Positions 25,279 through 34,235 of a stretch of 64,000 bases of DNA are shown here, one piece after another. The position numbers and the translations under genes were made by a program. Each line of letters opens with the position of its first letter. The first letter of the stretch is position 1. Source of the DNA: Paenibacillus methanolicus (lineage in GTDB: Bacteria > Bacillota > Bacilli > Paenibacillales > Paenibacillaceae); contig NZ_VNHS01000005.1 of NCBI RefSeq assembly GCF_008124765.1, positions 186,001 to 250,000 on the forward strand, in the 5' to 3' direction. Below the pieces are notes generated by a model. It saw only the letters and a list, made by a program, of their open reading frames with translations, searched no databases and had not been told where the DNA came from.

Positions 25279-26436
25279 TTACGCCTGCCTCGGCTCCCAA
25301 ATCCGGTAGCGTCCGCTTAACATCAGCAGGCTGAAGAAATAAAGGCAGTTGTCGTAATAACGCCGGTCGCCTTCGCGAAGCGGCGTCTCCCAGAACAGCC
25401 GCAGCGCCGCCCGCGCGTGCGCGGAATCCGGCGCCGCAAGCGCGGCCGCCGCGTTCGTCGCCAACAGGCCGACGGGGTGAAGCGACTTCTCCTCCAGCGG
25501 CTCGCCGTCCAGCTCATAGCGGCGGTAATCGTCCGGCGACTTGTCCGCGAAGAAGGCGAGAATCCGCTCCGCGATCTCGCCGTGGCGCGGGTCGCCGCCG
25601 AACCATTCGGCGTCGAGGCCGAGATTGGCCGCGACCCGGTAGGAATCGCTGAAGAAGCGGCCATAGCCGCGTTCGTCGTTCGGCGTGCCGTCGTAATGCG
25701 CGTACTCCGGCGCCAGTCCCGTGACCGGATGGCAGGCAAGCGGCAAGTAATCCCGGCTTGCGCTCGTCGCTTCACGCCAGAAGTCGCGGTCCTCCGGCTC
25801 CGCCCATTTCGCGAATAGCTCGTAGAAGTGCGGCAGGTGGTAGGACGGATCGGAGAATTCGCAGTTGGGCACGAATTTGATCAGCTTGTTGTCCGGGTTC
25901 CACATCGGGAAGCCGTCGCCGTTCTCTCCCTTATGAATGCACGCTTGCAGCAGCTTCCGCGCTTGGCGGCCGTAGTCCATCGGCGCCTCGTCGCCATCGC
26001 CCCAGCGGTGGGACGCGAAGAGCAGCGCCAGGGCGAAGAACTCTTCGCCGTCCGGCGCGGGACCGTTCGAATTGCGCGTGCCGTCCGGCAAACACGACCA
26101 GGCGAAGTAGCCGGCGTTCGGCCCCTCCTCCAGGTACATATGGGCCATCGTCCACCGCCAGATGCGGTCGAACACGTCCTTGCGGTCCATCTGGACGGCC
26201 ATCATCATGCCGTAGGACATCCCTTCGGTGCGAACGTCCAGGTTGCCGGTATCCAGCAGGTAGCCCATGTCTTCGCCGGCTTCGTAATAGATTCGGGTAT
26301 CGGGCGCATCCCCGAACAGCCCTTCCCAGCAAGCTTCGACCCGGGCGTCGATCGCTTCCGGGGCGTACCCGTATTCCTGCAGCAAATTCCGGTAATGACC
26401 GGTCGCATATGCACCTTGCCTCATTGTCGTTGACAC
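25279..26436 (-). CDS. GH8 reducing-end-xylose-releasing exo-oligoxylanase (Rex)
   Basis: This 385-residue cytoplasmic enzyme removes xylose from the reducing end of xylo-oligosaccharides (EC 3.2.1.156). It matches my memory of the Bacillus halodurans Rex enzyme along its whole length. The general acid is Glu71 in NLDVRTEGMSYG and the base is Asp264 in FFSDSYRVAAN, only one residue off the reference numbering. It starts at GTG, with GGGAGAG 6 bases upstream. It lies head to head with the YesN-type regulator gene, sharing a control region with a cre-like site. This enzyme is specific to the xylan pathway and identifies the role of the cluster. Confidence 0.95.
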   Translation of the reverse strand: MSTTMRQGAYATGHYRNLLQEYGYAPEAIDARVEACWEGLFGDAPDTRIYYEAGEDMGYLLDTGNLDVRTEGMSYGMMMAVQMDRKDVFDRIWRWTMAHMYLEEGPNAGYFAWSCLPDGTRNSNGPAPDGEEFFALALLFASHRWGDGDEAPMDYGRQARKLLQACIHKGENGDGFPMWNPDNKLIKFVPNCEFSDPSYHLPHFYELFAKWAEPEDRDFWREATSASRDYLPLACHPVTGLAPEYAHYDGTPNDERGYGRFFSDSYRVAANLGLDAEWFGGDPRHGEIAERILAFFADKSPDDYRRYELDGEPLEEKSLHPVGLLATNAAAALAAPDSAHARAALRLFWETPLREGDRRYYDNCLYFFSLLMLSGRYRIWEPRQA

Positions 26437-26558
26437 TTCAATCTCTCCCTCTCGGAGCGCTCTTGCTCCAGTTGATCATGGAATCACCGTTAGCTTACCG
26501 CCGCCGGGAAGGGGGAGGAATGGAAGAAGTATAGATCGTGCTGTGCTATCTTTAGAAT

Positions 26559-26572
26559 TTTAAGCGCTTACA
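26559..26572. promoter_or_regulatory. cre-like CcpA site between GH8 and the regulator gene
   Basis: TTTAAGCGCTTACA matches the catabolite-responsive element consensus TGWAANCGNTNWCA at all but the second base. It lies 19 bases before the regulator gene and 123 bases before the GH8 gene, so it could repress either promoter. Confidence 0.55.
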
Positions 26573-26590
26573 TCCTAAGGGGGCGACGTC

Positions 26591-28165
26591 ATGCGAAAAG
26601 TACTGCTGGTAGATGATGAAATGTTCGTACGCAAAGGACTCAAGGAGCTCATTCCGTGGGAAGCGTTCGGCTACGAGGTTATCGCGGAGGCGGAGGACGG
26701 CGAGGAAGCTGTCCAACTTATCGATCTGCACGGGCCGGACCTCGTGCTGACGGACATCCGGATGCCGGTCATGGACGGCTTATCGCTCATCGAGACGGTC
26801 AAGGAAAGCGGCGGCCGCGCGCCGGAGTTCGTCATCTTGAGCGGCTACAACGAATTCTCGTATGCCCAGCGCGCGATGCGCTTCGGCGTGCAGGACTTCA
26901 TACTGAAACCGATCGACGACGGGGAACTGACGGAGACGCTGACGAGGATGAACCGCAGACTGGCAAGTCGGGACGAGAAGGGCGGCCGGCAGCGGACGGC
27001 GGACGCGGTGCTGAACGAGCTGCTGTTCGAAGGCGCGGACGGCGCGCCCCCCGCCGATCTGGAGGCGGTGCTGCGGCTCGGGCAAGGATCGTGCTGCTAC
27101 GTCATCGCCGAGCGCAACGGCTGCGGGGAGAGCGCGGAGGCCGAGGCGCAGTCGCTGCGGCAATGGAAGAGCGCGATCGGCGAAGCGCTCATGCGGCTCG
27201 GCGGCGGCGCGCCTATCGTCCATGACTTGAGCCCGTACACGTTCGGCTTCCTGCTGACGTCGAGCCATCTGTCCGATTCCGGATCCGCCCAGCTGGAGCG
27301 GCTCGGGGCGCGGCTGCTGCACCGGGCGGGCGGCGAGGAGGGCGGCTTCCTGCGCCTCTATCTCGGCCCGATCGTCGACCGGCCGGCCGATCTGAAGCGT
27401 TCCTACGAGGCGGCGCGGGACGCGATGAACGCGAAGTTCGCTCTGGACGACCGCCAAGTCTTGACGGCCGGCATGGCGTCGCAGGCCGGGCTTGCTTTCC
27501 GCGATCTGGACGAAGATGTCTATGCCGCGCTGCAGGAGGGCGTGGAGGAGAACGACATCCCGCTGTTGTCGGGGCTGGTCGCCCGGATCGGCGCGGATTT
27601 CAAGCGGCATGCGTTCACGACCGACGCGGTCATGGCCTCGCTGTCCAAGTGCGTCGTGCGCGTGCTCGATACGCTGCGGCGGATGAACGAGGGGCAGGAG
27701 CCGGAGCTGGCCTCGCTCGCGCCGCTTATGCAATGGAACCAGACGCCGAAGACGCTCGGCATGCTGCTCAAGAAGCTGGAGCCGTTCCTCGCCGAGAGCG
27801 CCGCCTGCATGGAGCAGCTGCGCAAGCGCAAGACGACCGGCGGCATCCATCGGGTGCGGCAGTATATCGAGTCGCATTTCAACGAGGAGATCACGCTGAA
27901 GGGGATGGCCAAGCGCTTCTACATTAATCCCGTCTACTTGGGGCAGCTGTTCAAGAACACGTACGGCGTCTATTTCAACGATTTCCTGCTCCAGCTGCGC
28001 ATCGGCGAAGCGAAGCGGCTGCTGCGGCAGACCGACCGCAAAATTTACGAGATCGCCGAGCTCGTCGGCTTCAGCAGCTCGGAATATTTCATCAAGCAAT
28101 TCGAGAAGGTGGAGGGCTGCTCGCCGACGGAATACAAGCAGGCGCAGCTGACGCGAACGCCATGA
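26591..28165 (+). CDS. YesN-type response regulator with AraC DNA-binding domain
   Basis: The 524-residue protein has a receiver domain (1-120; acidic pair at 8-9, phospho-acceptor Asp55 in LVLTDIRMPVMDG, Lys in FILKP), a long middle region of about 270 residues, and two AraC-type helix-turn-helix motifs at about 420-520 (EEITLKGMAKRFYINPVYLG and IYEIAELVGFSSSEYFIKQF). Its stop overlaps the start of the YesM-type kinase by 4 bases. In Paenibacillus such pairs sense extracellular oligosaccharides and activate the adjacent LplA-type transporter. That role fits here, as the transporter follows. Confidence 0.93.
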   Translation: MRKVLLVDDEMFVRKGLKELIPWEAFGYEVIAEAEDGEEAVQLIDLHGPDLVLTDIRMPVMDGLSLIETVKESGGRAPEFVILSGYNEFSYAQRAMRFGVQDFILKPIDDGELTETLTRMNRRLASRDEKGGRQRTADAVLNELLFEGADGAPPADLEAVLRLGQGSCCYVIAERNGCGESAEAEAQSLRQWKSAIGEALMRLGGGAPIVHDLSPYTFGFLLTSSHLSDSGSAQLERLGARLLHRAGGEEGGFLRLYLGPIVDRPADLKRSYEAARDAMNAKFALDDRQVLTAGMASQAGLAFRDLDEDVYAALQEGVEENDIPLLSGLVARIGADFKRHAFTTDAVMASLSKCVVRVLDTLRRMNEGQEPELASLAPLMQWNQTPKTLGMLLKKLEPFLAESAACMEQLRKRKTTGGIHRVRQYIESHFNEEITLKGMAKRFYINPVYLGQLFKNTYGVYFNDFLLQLRIGEAKRLLRQTDRKIYEIAELVGFSSSEYFIKQFEKVEGCSPTEYKQAQLTRTP

Positions 28166-29949
28166 GACGCCGATTGCGCATGATGCTGAATTTGAACAAT
28201 GTGCGGCTGCGGAATAAGATGCTGCTCATGTACGTCCTTTCGGTCTTCATCCCAGTGGTGGCGACGAACGTCGTGTTCTACGCCATTACGACCGGCAATA
28301 TCCGCCATCAGAAAATGAACGATATCTCGGTGGCCGTCAAGCAAATCCGCGACGAGCTGCAAGACAGCATCAACGCCGCAGCCGGCATATCGACGGTGCT
28401 GTACAACGACTCCCTCATGTGGGAATACGTCAGCCAACGATACGACAATCCGGCGGATTACGTGGAGCATTACAATAGCTACGTCAGCCTCATGCTGGAG
28501 AAGTACAGCCCGCTCTACGAGACGATCCAGGCGATCACGATCTATACGAACAACGATTCGATCGTCTACGGCGGGCGCGTCCAACCGATCGACGACCAGC
28601 TCCGCAGTCAGCCTTGGTATCCGCGGATCAGCGCGGCGGCTCCGTCGGACGTCATCGCGCTGGAGCTTGCGCCGGAGACGCCTGGCGGGCAGAAGACGAT
28701 CAGCCTGCTGCGGCGCATTCGCGGGTCGGAGGCGGGCGTGCGGCGTCCGATTCTGCTGCGCATCGATTTTCACCCGGCGCTGACGGAAGACGTGTTCAAG
28801 AACGCGACGCTGGACGGCAAGCTCTATTTGTCCCAGGGCGATCGGCTGCTCTACGCGACGGACCCGGAGGCGGACGGGGAGGCGGCGCGCGGCGCGTGGA
28901 TGAACGATGCGGCGAAGGAGCGGGGCACATTGTTGTTCCGCGAGCCGTTCTCGGCGTCGTATTTGGCCGATTGGCGGGTGACCGGTGCATTCCGGGAGGA
29001 GGACGTGCTCGCCGACGTGCGGGAGTCGCGCCAATTCCTGTTCTACTTCGCGCTGCTGAACCTGCTCGTGCCGACACTCATTATCGTCTGGTTCAACCGT
29101 TCGATGAATACGCGTCTTGTTCGCATCTTGAAGCAGATGAAGCGGGTGAAAAACCAGACGTTCGAGCCGATTACCGAGCCGGAGACGCGCGACGAGATCG
29201 GGCAGCTGACCGAAGCGTTCAACCAGATGACGCTGCAAATCCGCCGTCTGATCAACGACGTCTATATCGCGGATATCCAGAAGAAGGAGCTGGAGCTTGG
29301 GCGCAACCAGGCGCAGCTGAACGCGCTGCAGAGCCAGATCAACCCGCATTTCCTGTTCAACGCGCTGGAGACGATCCGCATGCGCAGCCTCATCAAGCAG
29401 GAGCAGGAGACGGCGCACATTATCCATAACATGGCGAAGATCTTCCGCCGGTCGCTCGCCTGGGGCAAGGATTGGGTGAGCGTGAAGGAGGAGGTCGACC
29501 TCGTTGCTTGTTTCCTCGAAATCCAAAAATACCGCTTCGAGGACAAATTGCGCTACGAGATCGACGTCGATCCGGAAGCTTACGGCGCGCTCATGCCGAA
29601 GATGACGCTCCAGCCGCTCGTCGAGAACGCGAGCATTCACGGCATCGAGGCGGTGAAGCGCGCGGGATTAATCCGCGTCAGCGTCCGGCGGACGGCGGAG
29701 GGACTGCTATGCACGGTCGCGGACAACGGCGGCGGCATCGAGCCGGAGCGGCTGCGCACGCTCATGGACGAGCTGGCCGGCGGCGAGGAGATGGGCGAGC
29801 ATATCGGGATCGCGAACGTGTATTACCGGTTGAAGCTTAACTACGGCGATCGCGCGGATTTCCGCATGCGCAGCGAGCCGGGCGTCGGGACGACCGTGGA
29901 CATTCTGCTTCGCGACGCGCTTGCGCAGGAGAGCCGGAGCGCGATTTAG
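28162..29949 (+). CDS. YesM-type sensor histidine kinase
   Basis: The 595-residue membrane kinase has a first membrane helix at about 20-40, a 250-residue extracytoplasmic sensor domain, a second helix near 290-312 (FALLNLLVPTLIIVWF), a HAMP linker (RILKQMKRVKNQTF to EIGQLTEAFNQM), the His_kinase box INPHFLFNALETIRMRS with the phospho-accepting His, and a HATPase domain (LQPLVENASIHGIEAV, VADNGGGIEPERL). It is translationally coupled to the response regulator through ATGA. The sensor domain probably detects xylo-oligosaccharides or aldouronates, perhaps through the downstream binding protein. Confidence 0.93.
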   Translation: MRRRLRMMLNLNNVRLRNKMLLMYVLSVFIPVVATNVVFYAITTGNIRHQKMNDISVAVKQIRDELQDSINAAAGISTVLYNDSLMWEYVSQRYDNPADYVEHYNSYVSLMLEKYSPLYETIQAITIYTNNDSIVYGGRVQPIDDQLRSQPWYPRISAAAPSDVIALELAPETPGGQKTISLLRRIRGSEAGVRRPILLRIDFHPALTEDVFKNATLDGKLYLSQGDRLLYATDPEADGEAARGAWMNDAAKERGTLLFREPFSASYLADWRVTGAFREEDVLADVRESRQFLFYFALLNLLVPTLIIVWFNRSMNTRLVRILKQMKRVKNQTFEPITEPETRDEIGQLTEAFNQMTLQIRRLINDVYIADIQKKELELGRNQAQLNALQSQINPHFLFNALETIRMRSLIKQEQETAHIIHNMAKIFRRSLAWGKDWVSVKEEVDLVACFLEIQKYRFEDKLRYEIDVDPEAYGALMPKMTLQPLVENASIHGIEAVKRAGLIRVSVRRTAEGLLCTVADNGGGIEPERLRTLMDELAGGEEMGEHIGIANVYYRLKLNYGDRADFRMRSEPGVGTTVDILLRDALAQESRSAI

Positions 29950-30033
29950 ACCGCGATCTAAACCGGGTGGGCCACCGGCGGCCAATTGTTGACAGGCTTC
30001 AACATGCTTATGACTAAGAAGGACTTAAAACCC

Positions 30034-30246
30034 CCTGAAGCTTTGTCCGTCAGGACAAAAGCGTGCCCCGCTCAAGCCAAATCGCCGACCGCGAACAAGC
30101 GCGCCAGCACGAAAAAGGGAGTCCAGAGCGTTTTCAAAGGAAAACGCACTTCGGAAGCATACGCTTGGGCAAAGCCCTTTGGAGCCTCCTCGGCGGAGGA
30201 GGTGGGAGGAGGGAGCAACAAAAGTGGGGTCAACGGGGCGTAGCCC
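30034..30246 (+). repeat. Dispersed structured repeat, copy A (longest)
   Basis: This is one of four related same-strand elements. It begins CTGAAGCTTTGTCCG and holds a first hairpin (GCTTTGTCC/GGACAAAAGC), a conserved single-strand-like core (GCCGACCGCGAACAA), a second hairpin on CCAGAG, and a third (CCTCCTC/GGAGGAGG), then a GGGAGGAGGGAGCAACAAAA tail. Compared with copies B2 and C it carries about 39 extra bases inside hairpin 2, which themselves fold (GCGTTTTC/GAAAACGC). It lies between the YesM-type kinase and the binding-protein gene, in an otherwise empty 450-base gap. Confidence 0.75.
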
Positions 30247-30349
30247 TTCTTAACCTGACAACATTGGGTCGCGTGTTAATAAAGGGAATTCTAAACATAA
30301 TGCAGTAACAAGTTTAGTTTCTCCATTAAGCGGCGCATGGTCCGCATTC

Positions 30350-30368
30350 TATACTGAAAGTGCTTACA
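30350..30368 (+). promoter_or_regulatory. -10 element and cre-like site before the binding-protein gene
   Basis: TATACT (30350-30355) overlaps TGAAAGTGCTTACA (30355-30368), which differs from the cre consensus only at one central base. No clear -35 is seen, which suits an activator-dependent promoter such as one driven by the YesN-type regulator. Confidence 0.5.
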
Positions 30369-30399
30369 ATACCAGGCGAATCAGAGGGGGAAGCGATTC

Positions 30400-32121
30400 A
30401 TGCGGAATAAAAAATGGCTCGGTTCGGCGGTGCTCGCCACGGCATTCGCGGTAGCCATCACCGGCTGCTCGGGCAACAACAGCGGAGGCGGGAACAACGC
30501 GCCGGCGCCGGCGAACGAAGGCAGCGCGAACGCGGGGAACCAGAACGCGGCCGGCGGAGAGGCCGAGAAGCCGGCTCCGGTGACGTTCACGTATTTCAAC
30601 GCGACGGCCAACAAGGACATCGAGACGAACAAGACGATGATCGGCAAGAAGCTCGAAGAGCAGACCGGCGTCAACTTCAAGCAGGAATTCCTCGTCGGCG
30701 ACCTGCAGACGAAGATCGGCACGATGATCGCGAGCAACGAATATCCGGACGTCATCCAGCCGGACGCGGGCATCGACAAGATTCTCGACGCGGGCGCGTT
30801 CATTCCGCTGAACGACCTGATCGACAAATACGGACCGAACATCAAACGCGTCTACGAGCCATACTTCAACCTGATGAAAGCCGATGACGGCAACATCTAC
30901 TTCCTGCCGTTCTCCCCGCTCGTCGGCGAATTCAAGCCGAGCCCGACGATCGACCAGGGCGCGTTCTGGATCCAGAACCGCGTGCTGAAGGAAGCCGGCT
31001 ATCCGCAGGTGAAGACGCTCGACCAATTCGTGAAGCTGATCGAGGATTATACGGTCAAACATGCGAGCGAAGACCTGATCGGCATGACGACGCTGACGCA
31101 CGACTGGCGCTTCTTCGCGACGACGAACCCGCCGAACCATCTGGCCGGCTACCCGAACGACGGCGGCGTGCAAGTCGACGTCAACACGATGGAAGCGAAA
31201 GTGTACGGCGACAACGACGGTACCAAGCGTTGGCTGAAGACGCTGAATGACCTCAACGCCAAAGGCTTACTCGACAAGTCTTCATTCGTCGACAACTACG
31301 ACCAATATCTCGCCAAGCTGACTTCCGGCAAAGTGCTCGGCCTGTTCGACTACGGCTGGCAGGTGCAGCAGGCGTTCAACACGGTCAACAAGGCCGGCAA
31401 TGACGATCTGATGTATTTCCCGCTGCCGATCGTGTTCGACGAGAATACCAAGGATCAATATCTCGACCCGCCGTCCTTCGTCAACAACCGCGGCATCGGC
31501 ATTACGGTAAGCGCGAAGGATCCGGAGCGCATCATCCAGTTCTTCGACAACCTGCTGACGGACGAGAACCAGAAGCTGACGCGCTGGGGCATCCAAGGCG
31601 AGACGTACGAAGTGGACGCGAATGGCCGCCTGTACCGGACGCCGGAGCAGATCGAGAAGCTGAAGGACAACGATTACTCCCGCGAAGTCGGCATCAGCTA
31701 TTTCGCCTACTATTGGCCGATGTACGGCGGAGGCTCCACATTCCCGGACGGCAACGCCGTCGATCCCGGCCGCCAGCCGGAGGTCGCGCAAGCGTCCTTC
31801 ACCGACGCCGAGAAGGAGCGCCTTGCCAAGTACAACGCCAAGACGTACGCCGACCTGTTCGCCGCGCCGGACGACCGTCCTTGGTATCCCGCATGGAGCA
31901 TCGCGCTCGAGCAGGATACGCCGGCCCAAATTTTCACCGTCAAGCAGACCGACCTGCAGAAGAAATATTTCGCGAAGATCGTGCTCGCCGCGCCTGATAA
32001 ATTCGAGAGCGTCTGGAACGATTACGTGACGGAATACCGCAAGACGCCGGTCGACGAATACGAGAAGACGATGACCGAAGAGATCAAGAAGAAGGTCGCG
32101 AAGATCCAAGGCACGAATTAA
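30400..32121 (+). CDS. LplA-type extracellular solute-binding lipoprotein for (aldouronate/xylo)oligosaccharides
   Basis: The 573-residue lipoprotein has a signal ending in a lipobox (AVAITGC, Cys23), then a low-complexity Gly/Asn/Ala linker (24-58). The family-1 binding-protein fold follows (FKQEFLVGDLQTKIGTMIAS, YPDVIQPDAGIDKILDAG). It binds sugars outside the membrane for the two permeases downstream. The LplA/LplB/YtcP set next to YesMN, GH8, GH67 and GH43 corresponds to the aldouronate-uptake locus known in xylan-degrading Paenibacillus, so methylglucuronoxylo-oligosaccharides are the likely ligand. No ATPase is encoded nearby; a shared MsmX-type ATPase is expected elsewhere. Confidence 0.92.
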   Translation: MRNKKWLGSAVLATAFAVAITGCSGNNSGGGNNAPAPANEGSANAGNQNAAGGEAEKPAPVTFTYFNATANKDIETNKTMIGKKLEEQTGVNFKQEFLVGDLQTKIGTMIASNEYPDVIQPDAGIDKILDAGAFIPLNDLIDKYGPNIKRVYEPYFNLMKADDGNIYFLPFSPLVGEFKPSPTIDQGAFWIQNRVLKEAGYPQVKTLDQFVKLIEDYTVKHASEDLIGMTTLTHDWRFFATTNPPNHLAGYPNDGGVQVDVNTMEAKVYGDNDGTKRWLKTLNDLNAKGLLDKSSFVDNYDQYLAKLTSGKVLGLFDYGWQVQQAFNTVNKAGNDDLMYFPLPIVFDENTKDQYLDPPSFVNNRGIGITVSAKDPERIIQFFDNLLTDENQKLTRWGIQGETYEVDANGRLYRTPEQIEKLKDNDYSREVGISYFAYYWPMYGGGSTFPDGNAVDPGRQPEVAQASFTDAEKERLAKYNAKTYADLFAAPDDRPWYPAWSIALEQDTPAQIFTVKQTDLQKKYFAKIVLAAPDKFESVWNDYVTEYRKTPVDEYEKTMTEEIKKKVAKIQGTN

Positions 32122-32151
32122 CGGCCCCATCATCGCATGAGAAGGAGCATA

Positions 32152-32222
32152 GGGCGGGAAGGCGGCACCGTCCGGTCCGAATCGGAGCCGGATACATCAG
32201 GGCCGCCCCCGCCGCTCTTTTT
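32152..32222 (+). terminator. Leaky intercistronic terminator between binding-protein and permease genes
   Basis: GGCGGG and GGCGGC on the left pair with GCCGCC and CCCGCC on the right across a partly paired loop, and CTCTTTTT follows. Such a hairpin behind a binding-protein gene usually lowers permease expression compared with the abundant binding protein. Confidence 0.6.
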
Positions 32223-32284
32223 AAACACAAGCATCCAAGAGCAAACGAAAGGCCGATAGCACCCGAAGTAGAGGAAGTGGAACG

Positions 32285-33196
32285 ATGAGACTGTTCATGA
32301 AAAGGCTGATCAGCCAGCGCGCGCTCGTGTTCATGACCGTGCCTTTCTTGATCTGGCTGGCGATATTCAAATACTTGCCGCTCTGGGGCTGGACGATCGC
32401 CTTCCAGAATTATAAGCCGGCCAAAGGGTTCGGCGACCAGAAGTGGGTTGGCCTCAAGCAGTTCCGGTTCATGTTCGAGGACGACCGGTTTCTGCTCGTG
32501 CTGCGCAACACGCTGGCGATGAGCTTGATCAATTTCGTGCTGGGCTTCGTGACCGCCATCATTTTGGCGCTGCTCCTGAACGAGCTGCGCAATGCGATAT
32601 TCAAGCGTTTCGTGCAAACGATCAGCTACCTGCCGCATTTCATTTCGTGGGTCGTGGCCGCCACGATCATCCAGACGGCGCTGTCCGCGGACGGCGGTAT
32701 CATCAACATCATTTTGATGAATCTCGGCCTTATTAACGAACCGATCCTGTGGCTGGGCGAAGGCAAGTATTTCTGGGGCATCATGGGGGCTTCGGAAGTG
32801 TGGAAGAACATCGGCTGGAATACGATCATCTACCTGGCCGCGATGACCACGATCGATCCGGCGCAATACGAGGCGGCGGAGATGGACGGCGCGAGCCGGC
32901 TCCAGCGCATATGGCATATTACGCTGCCGGGGCTTCGTCCGGTCATCATCGTGCTCGTCATTATGAACCTCGGCCAAATTTTGGAGACGGGCTTCGAGCC
33001 GCAATATTTGCTCGGGAACGGGCTTAACGTCGACTACTCTGAAAATCTCGAGATTTTCATTTTGAAATACGGCATGAACCTCGGCAACTATTCGTTGTCC
33101 GTCGCGGCCGGCATCTTCAAGACCGTTATCAGCATCATCCTGCTGTTCTCCGCGAACGCGATCGCCAAGCGGTTCGGCCAGGACAGACTGTTCTAG
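32285..33196 (+). CDS. LplB-type sugar ABC transporter permease
   Basis: The 303-residue permease has six membrane helices, from LVFMTVPFLIWLAIFKYLPL onwards. The coupling loop EAAEMDGASRLQRIWHITLPGLRPV is the EAA motif that contacts the ATPase. The ATG is preceded by GAGGAAGTGG. It follows the binding-protein gene after a hairpin and precedes the second permease by 13 bases, so the three form one importer operon. Confidence 0.93.
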   Translation: MRLFMKRLISQRALVFMTVPFLIWLAIFKYLPLWGWTIAFQNYKPAKGFGDQKWVGLKQFRFMFEDDRFLLVLRNTLAMSLINFVLGFVTAIILALLLNELRNAIFKRFVQTISYLPHFISWVVAATIIQTALSADGGIINIILMNLGLINEPILWLGEGKYFWGIMGASEVWKNIGWNTIIYLAAMTTIDPAQYEAAEMDGASRLQRIWHITLPGLRPVIIVLVIMNLGQILETGFEPQYLLGNGLNVDYSENLEIFILKYGMNLGNYSLSVAAGIFKTVISIILLFSANAIAKRFGQDRLF

Positions 33197-33209
33197 GGAG
33201 GGGAGCACC

Positions 33210-34133
33210 ATGGCAATCGCGGAGAAAAGCTACAAGCGGCGCGTCCCGATCGGCGACCGCATCTTCGACTGGTTCAACTACGCGTTCATGATTTGCCTCA
33301 TGATCGTGACCGTATATCCGTTCGTCAACATGCTGGCCGTGTCGCTCAACGACGCCAGCGATTCCGTCAAGGGCGGCATCTACTTCTGGCCGCGCGAGCT
33401 GTCCTTCGACAGCTACAAGTATGTATTCGATCAAGGCACGATCGTGCACGCGACGTTCATCTCGGTGATGCGGACCGTGCTCGGCACGCTCATCTCGACG
33501 TTCTGCTCGGCGATGATCGCCTACGCGATCAGCCGGCCGGATTTCGTCCTGCGCAAGTTCGTTACGCTGGCCTTCGTGCTGACGATGTATTTCAACGGCG
33601 GCCTCATCCCGAACTTCCTGCTCGTGCGGGAACTGGGACTGATGAACAGCTTCTGGGTGTACATCATCCCGGGCATCATCGGCGTGTTCAACATCATCGT
33701 CATCCGTTCGTTCATCGAAGGGCTGCCGGATGGCCTCATGGAGTCGGCCCGGATCGACGGCGCCGGCGAGTTCACGACGTTCATGCGCATCGTGCTGCCG
33801 CTGACGCTGCCGGTGCTCGCGACGACGTCGCTGTTCACGGCGGTCTATCAATGGAACTCGTGGTTCGACGTCTTCCTGTACAACTCCTCGAACGTCGAGT
33901 TGAGCACCTTGCAGTACGAGCTGATGAAAATGCTCCAGAACTCCAACGCCTCGGGCAGCTCGATTGATCCGGCGGGCGGCTTCGCGAACGGTTCGGCGGC
34001 GGCCAACTATGTCACGCCGACGTCGATCCGCGCGACGATGACGATCGTGGCGAGCTTGCCGATCATCATGGTGTATCCGTTCCTGCAGCGGTATTTCGTG
34101 AAAGGCTTGACGCTCGGCGGCGTGAAAGGGTAA
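33210..34133 (+). CDS. YtcP-type sugar ABC transporter permease
   Basis: The 307-residue permease pairs with the LplB-type protein. It begins with a cytoplasmic tail (KRRVPIGDRIFDWFNYAF), has six membrane helices and carries the EAA-type loop ESARIDGAGEFTTFMRIVLP. The C-terminal YFVKGLTLGGVKG is typical of the family. AGGGAGGGGAG precedes the ATG. Its substrate follows from the cluster: xylan-derived oligosaccharides. Confidence 0.93.
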   Translation: MAIAEKSYKRRVPIGDRIFDWFNYAFMICLMIVTVYPFVNMLAVSLNDASDSVKGGIYFWPRELSFDSYKYVFDQGTIVHATFISVMRTVLGTLISTFCSAMIAYAISRPDFVLRKFVTLAFVLTMYFNGGLIPNFLLVRELGLMNSFWVYIIPGIIGVFNIIVIRSFIEGLPDGLMESARIDGAGEFTTFMRIVLPLTLPVLATTSLFTAVYQWNSWFDVFLYNSSNVELSTLQYELMKMLQNSNASGSSIDPAGGFANGSAAANYVTPTSIRATMTIVASLPIIMVYPFLQRYFVKGLTLGGVKG

Positions 34134-34235
34134 GACTGGCGGCGGCCGCGGCAGGTCTAAGGGACGCGAAGCGCGAACTTGTAGGCATGCGGCGGCCGTA
34201 TGCAAGAGCCGCCTGCCGGAGAGGAGCGAATCAAC

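Noticed and set aside
28045..29640. A 531-codon minus-strand frame across the YesM-type kinase
   Set aside because: It is a shadow frame of a well-supported kinase gene and has no family motifs.
30004..30243. Open frames running through repeat copies A, B and C (such as LSVRTKAC)
   Set aside because: They share residues only because the DNA repeats. The hairpins and compensatory changes point to RNA or DNA structure instead of protein.
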